This document shows positions 8,331-10,000 of a DNA stretch of 10,000 bases, piece by piece (the stretch's first letter is position 1; each line of letters starts with the position of its first letter). The stretch is from Halisarca cf. caerulea. Lineage: Eukaryota; Porifera; Demospongiae; Chondrillida; Halisarcidae. A program made the translations under genes and the position numbers. The notes beneath the pieces were generated by a model. It ran no database searches. It was given only the letters and a program-made list of their open reading frames with translations, and had not been told where the DNA came from. The stretch lies in NCBI GenBank assembly GCA_963170055.1, contig CAUJGJ010000203.1, forward strand, positions 26,201-36,200, given 5' to 3'.

Positions 8331-8864
8331 ACAGAGGTAGGATGTATGAGGTGCAGTGTGCAAAACCTACATAATTTTTGGGTATAGTTCGACCCTGTTG
8401 TGAAGTGTCCATGTGAAAGGGGTATACACACTATGCATTTGTATCCAGTCCAATAGTCCAATCAAACTCTGTCTAGTTGTATACTTATATATACCCATGT
8501 ACTTTATCTAACGCCATGAATGCCTAGTCTTTTGCCCTGTCCCGCCCTATGCATGTCTATCCCATGTATAGCCCCATGTATTGTATGTATGCGCATAGCC
8601 CTATCCCTATGCATGTCTGTGTACCTTCGCAGCCTGTTCAATCCTTTGCCATAACCAACCCATTTACCTTTTCACTGACAATGGTTTTGACAGTTGACAA
8701 TAATTTTTAATCCCTTCGTCTTTTGCCCATTTTATATAAAGGGCTTTTATAATTATGACTCTTATGTGTGTGTGTTGTGTGTTTAAACATGGATGGGCAT
8801 GAATTTGTGCATAATAATAATGACATAATGTGGCAAACGTGAAAATACTATGTTGCATGTGTGA
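8331..8864. other. Intergenic DNA with a 60-bp-spaced direct repeat
   Basis: No gene is visible. CCCTATGCATGTCT occurs at 8545-8558 and again at 8605-8618, in a pyrimidine-rich stretch of CCCTAT and CCCATGTA words. A short (TG)n with TTTAAACATG at about 8766-8790 resembles the satellite's TTTAAATT unit. Confidence 0.5.

Positions 8865-8865
<1 letters not shown>

Positions 8866-8928
<63 letters not shown>
8866..8928 (+). repeat. (GT)31 microsatellite
   Basis: An uninterrupted GT run of about 63 bp, followed by ATGTGCACATAT and an AT-rich palindromic patch. Likely highly polymorphic. Confidence 0.95.
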
Positions 8929-8934
<6 letters not shown>

Positions 8935-9184
8935 ACATATATTATATATTATAATATAATTGTAGTACTGTATTGCACTTATGTATGTGTGTTCATATGA
9001 TTGCATGTGTGTTCAATTTAACTAAATTAAATCAAGGAGTAATATAATTGTATCTAATGATTTTGATATAGATGCATTATATCTGAGGAAGGATATGGAT
9101 CATGCTTTACTGTACACCAGACACCACCTTATCCTCCCCCCAATCCTGTCTCTGCCTCCTCTTTATGGATTTGCCAGGTCTATA
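8929..9184. other. AT-rich intergenic DNA, nothing recognised
   Basis: Only short TATATTATA palindromic words and a TTAACTAAATTAAAT stretch are seen. No gene is supported. Confidence 0.4.
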
Positions 9185-9343
9185 TCAGTTCTTCCTTAAT
9201 TCCTTCATGAATGTTACTCTGTTATTTAGTTCTTCTTGGGCATCATCTTCATCCTGGTCACAGACAAAGAGAGTAACATCTCCAACATGCTTTACAGAGA
9301 GAGAACAGGTTTGGAGATTGGAATGTTCCAGATCCATGCATGC
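9185..9343 (-). CDS. Possible terminal exon or short gene, 50 residues from an ATG
   Basis: From ATG at 9337 to TGA at 9185 the minus strand encodes 50 residues. Coding-like features are a hydrophobic VTLFVC (21-26) followed by an acidic, helix-prone stretch (DQDEDDAQEEL, 27-37) and a basic C-terminus (KELRKN). A splice-acceptor-like pyrimidine/TATAG sequence ends at 9344, so this may instead be the last exon of a gene whose earlier exons lie at higher coordinates. No homologue is recognised, and no upstream exon was identified. The overlapping plus-strand frame (9102-9377) is rich in Ser and Trp, as expected for the antisense of an acidic exon. Confidence 0.3.
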   Translation of the reverse strand, partial: ACMDLEHSNLQTCSLSVKHVGDVTLFVCDQDEDDAQEELNNRVTFMKELRKN

Positions 9344-9345
9344 CT

Positions 9346-9838
9346 ATACAAGGCAAGGAGTCTACATATCATTATAATACTATAATATTATAGCTATAAT
9401 GCCATGCAGACTGAATAACAGAATCTGTCAGTGAATTATATCAAATCAATCTTACATTCTTTCTATTGTTGCTGCTATTATTATCATACACATGAAAGAT
9501 CGTCATGCACTTGTACCTGATCATGATGCGAGTACAATATGATCTTATTCAGTGCAAAGTTCTCACACAATAATACCAATGTGTTGAGGATGTATTCTTT
9601 TCATGCTGATATTGTATGAGTGAATTCGAATGCACAAAGCAACATCATGTTGTGGCAAATGATTCAGTTTCATGCAAGCTATATAAGTTTGCATTCACTA
9701 TAGTCAGCTGTGGGCTCATCAGAACTGAGTGGCTTTGAGAACTTGGAGATTTGGTGGAAGGCGTAGGTTTATGGGATCCAATGATCTCTGGTCTTTGTAT
9801 TCTTGTGGATGGTCTCAGTTAATTCTTTAGTGCACACA
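9346..9838. other. Intergenic DNA with a candidate plus-strand promoter
   Basis: No convincing coding region is visible. The only signal is the TATA motif at 9680-9687. The first ATG after it (9771) opens only 19 codons. Confidence 0.4.
9680..9687 (+). promoter_or_regulatory. Candidate plus-strand TATA box
   Basis: TATATAAG, the same octamer as before paralogue B, lies 83 bp before an ATG (9771), a spacing like that of the two Cys-rich genes. The short frame shows no signal peptide, so the first exon would have to be spliced or non-coding. It may be chance in AT-rich DNA. Confidence 0.25.
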
Positions 9839-10000
9839 TACAGTGGAAATTCCGAATAAAGGACACTTTGGGACAGTCATTTTGTCCTTTGTAAGGAGGC
9901 TGTCCTTTATTGGGAAGTCCAAAATGTATTGAAACTATATGGAGTATATTTTGGGACCTCAAGCTGTGCCTTTTGTAGAGAGATTGTCCTTATTTCGGAG
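9839..10000. mobile_element. Mariner/pogo-type MITE, right end just outside the window
   Basis: A TA dinucleotide (9839-9840) is followed by CAGTGGAAATTCCGAATAAA and GGACA. The window ends in TTGTCCTTATTTCGGAG, an imperfect reverse complement of that start. Start CAGTG at a TA target is typical of Tc1/mariner-pogo terminal repeats. The interior repeats TGTCCTTT-type words. It has no coding capacity at about 170 bp. Family assignment is inference. Confidence 0.5.

Overview
The window looks like nuclear DNA of a metazoan, most likely a marine invertebrate such as a sponge. The ubiquitin encoded here has the animal-type residues Pro19 and Glu24. Intergenic DNA is AT-rich, CpG-poor and full of (TG)n/TGCATG tracts and small hairpins. 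Genes are compact with no visible introns, and three of them have TATA-type boxes 80-100 bp upstream of the ATG. The species assignment is inference.

All three well-supported genes are on the minus strand. (1) 165-1040 is an intronless gene for a 291-residue secreted precursor: signal peptide, conserved propeptide, very acidic linker, furin-type site (RSKR), then a tryptophan-rich module with 12 cysteines. (2) 2377-3750 is a polyubiquitin gene of six identical 76-residue ubiquitins plus a final Gln. Its upstream region has a TATTAAA box and two perfect palindromes, one matching the PAR-bZIP/E4BP4 consensus. (3) 5589-6461 is a diverged paralogue of gene 1 with almost the same length and layout (signal peptide, propeptide, RERR site, 10-cysteine module). 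A single in-frame TAA cuts it between the propeptide and the Cys-rich module.

The rest is mostly non-coding. 1041-2376 holds a diverged duplication, a 39-bp tandem repeat and a GC-richer hairpin. 3906-5588 holds a GC-rich segment, a G12 tract, a 14-bp hairpin, a G-rich/C-rich switch with quadruplex potential, a telomere-like stretch and a TG microsatellite. 6550-7206 holds an AT-rich stretch and a 9-bp hairpin. 7207-8330 is a nested TG satellite with higher-order units of about 63, 45, 174 and 157 bp. It produces long meaningless reading frames on both strands. 8331-9184 holds more TG repeats. 9185-9343 (minus) may be a terminal exon. 9839 to the window end looks like a nearly complete mariner/pogo-type MITE.

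The main biological interest is the pair of furin-processed Cys-rich precursors, a family I do not recognise. They flank a housekeeping polyubiquitin gene, they differ by two cysteines (one possible disulfide), and one carries a premature stop although its downstream module is still intact.
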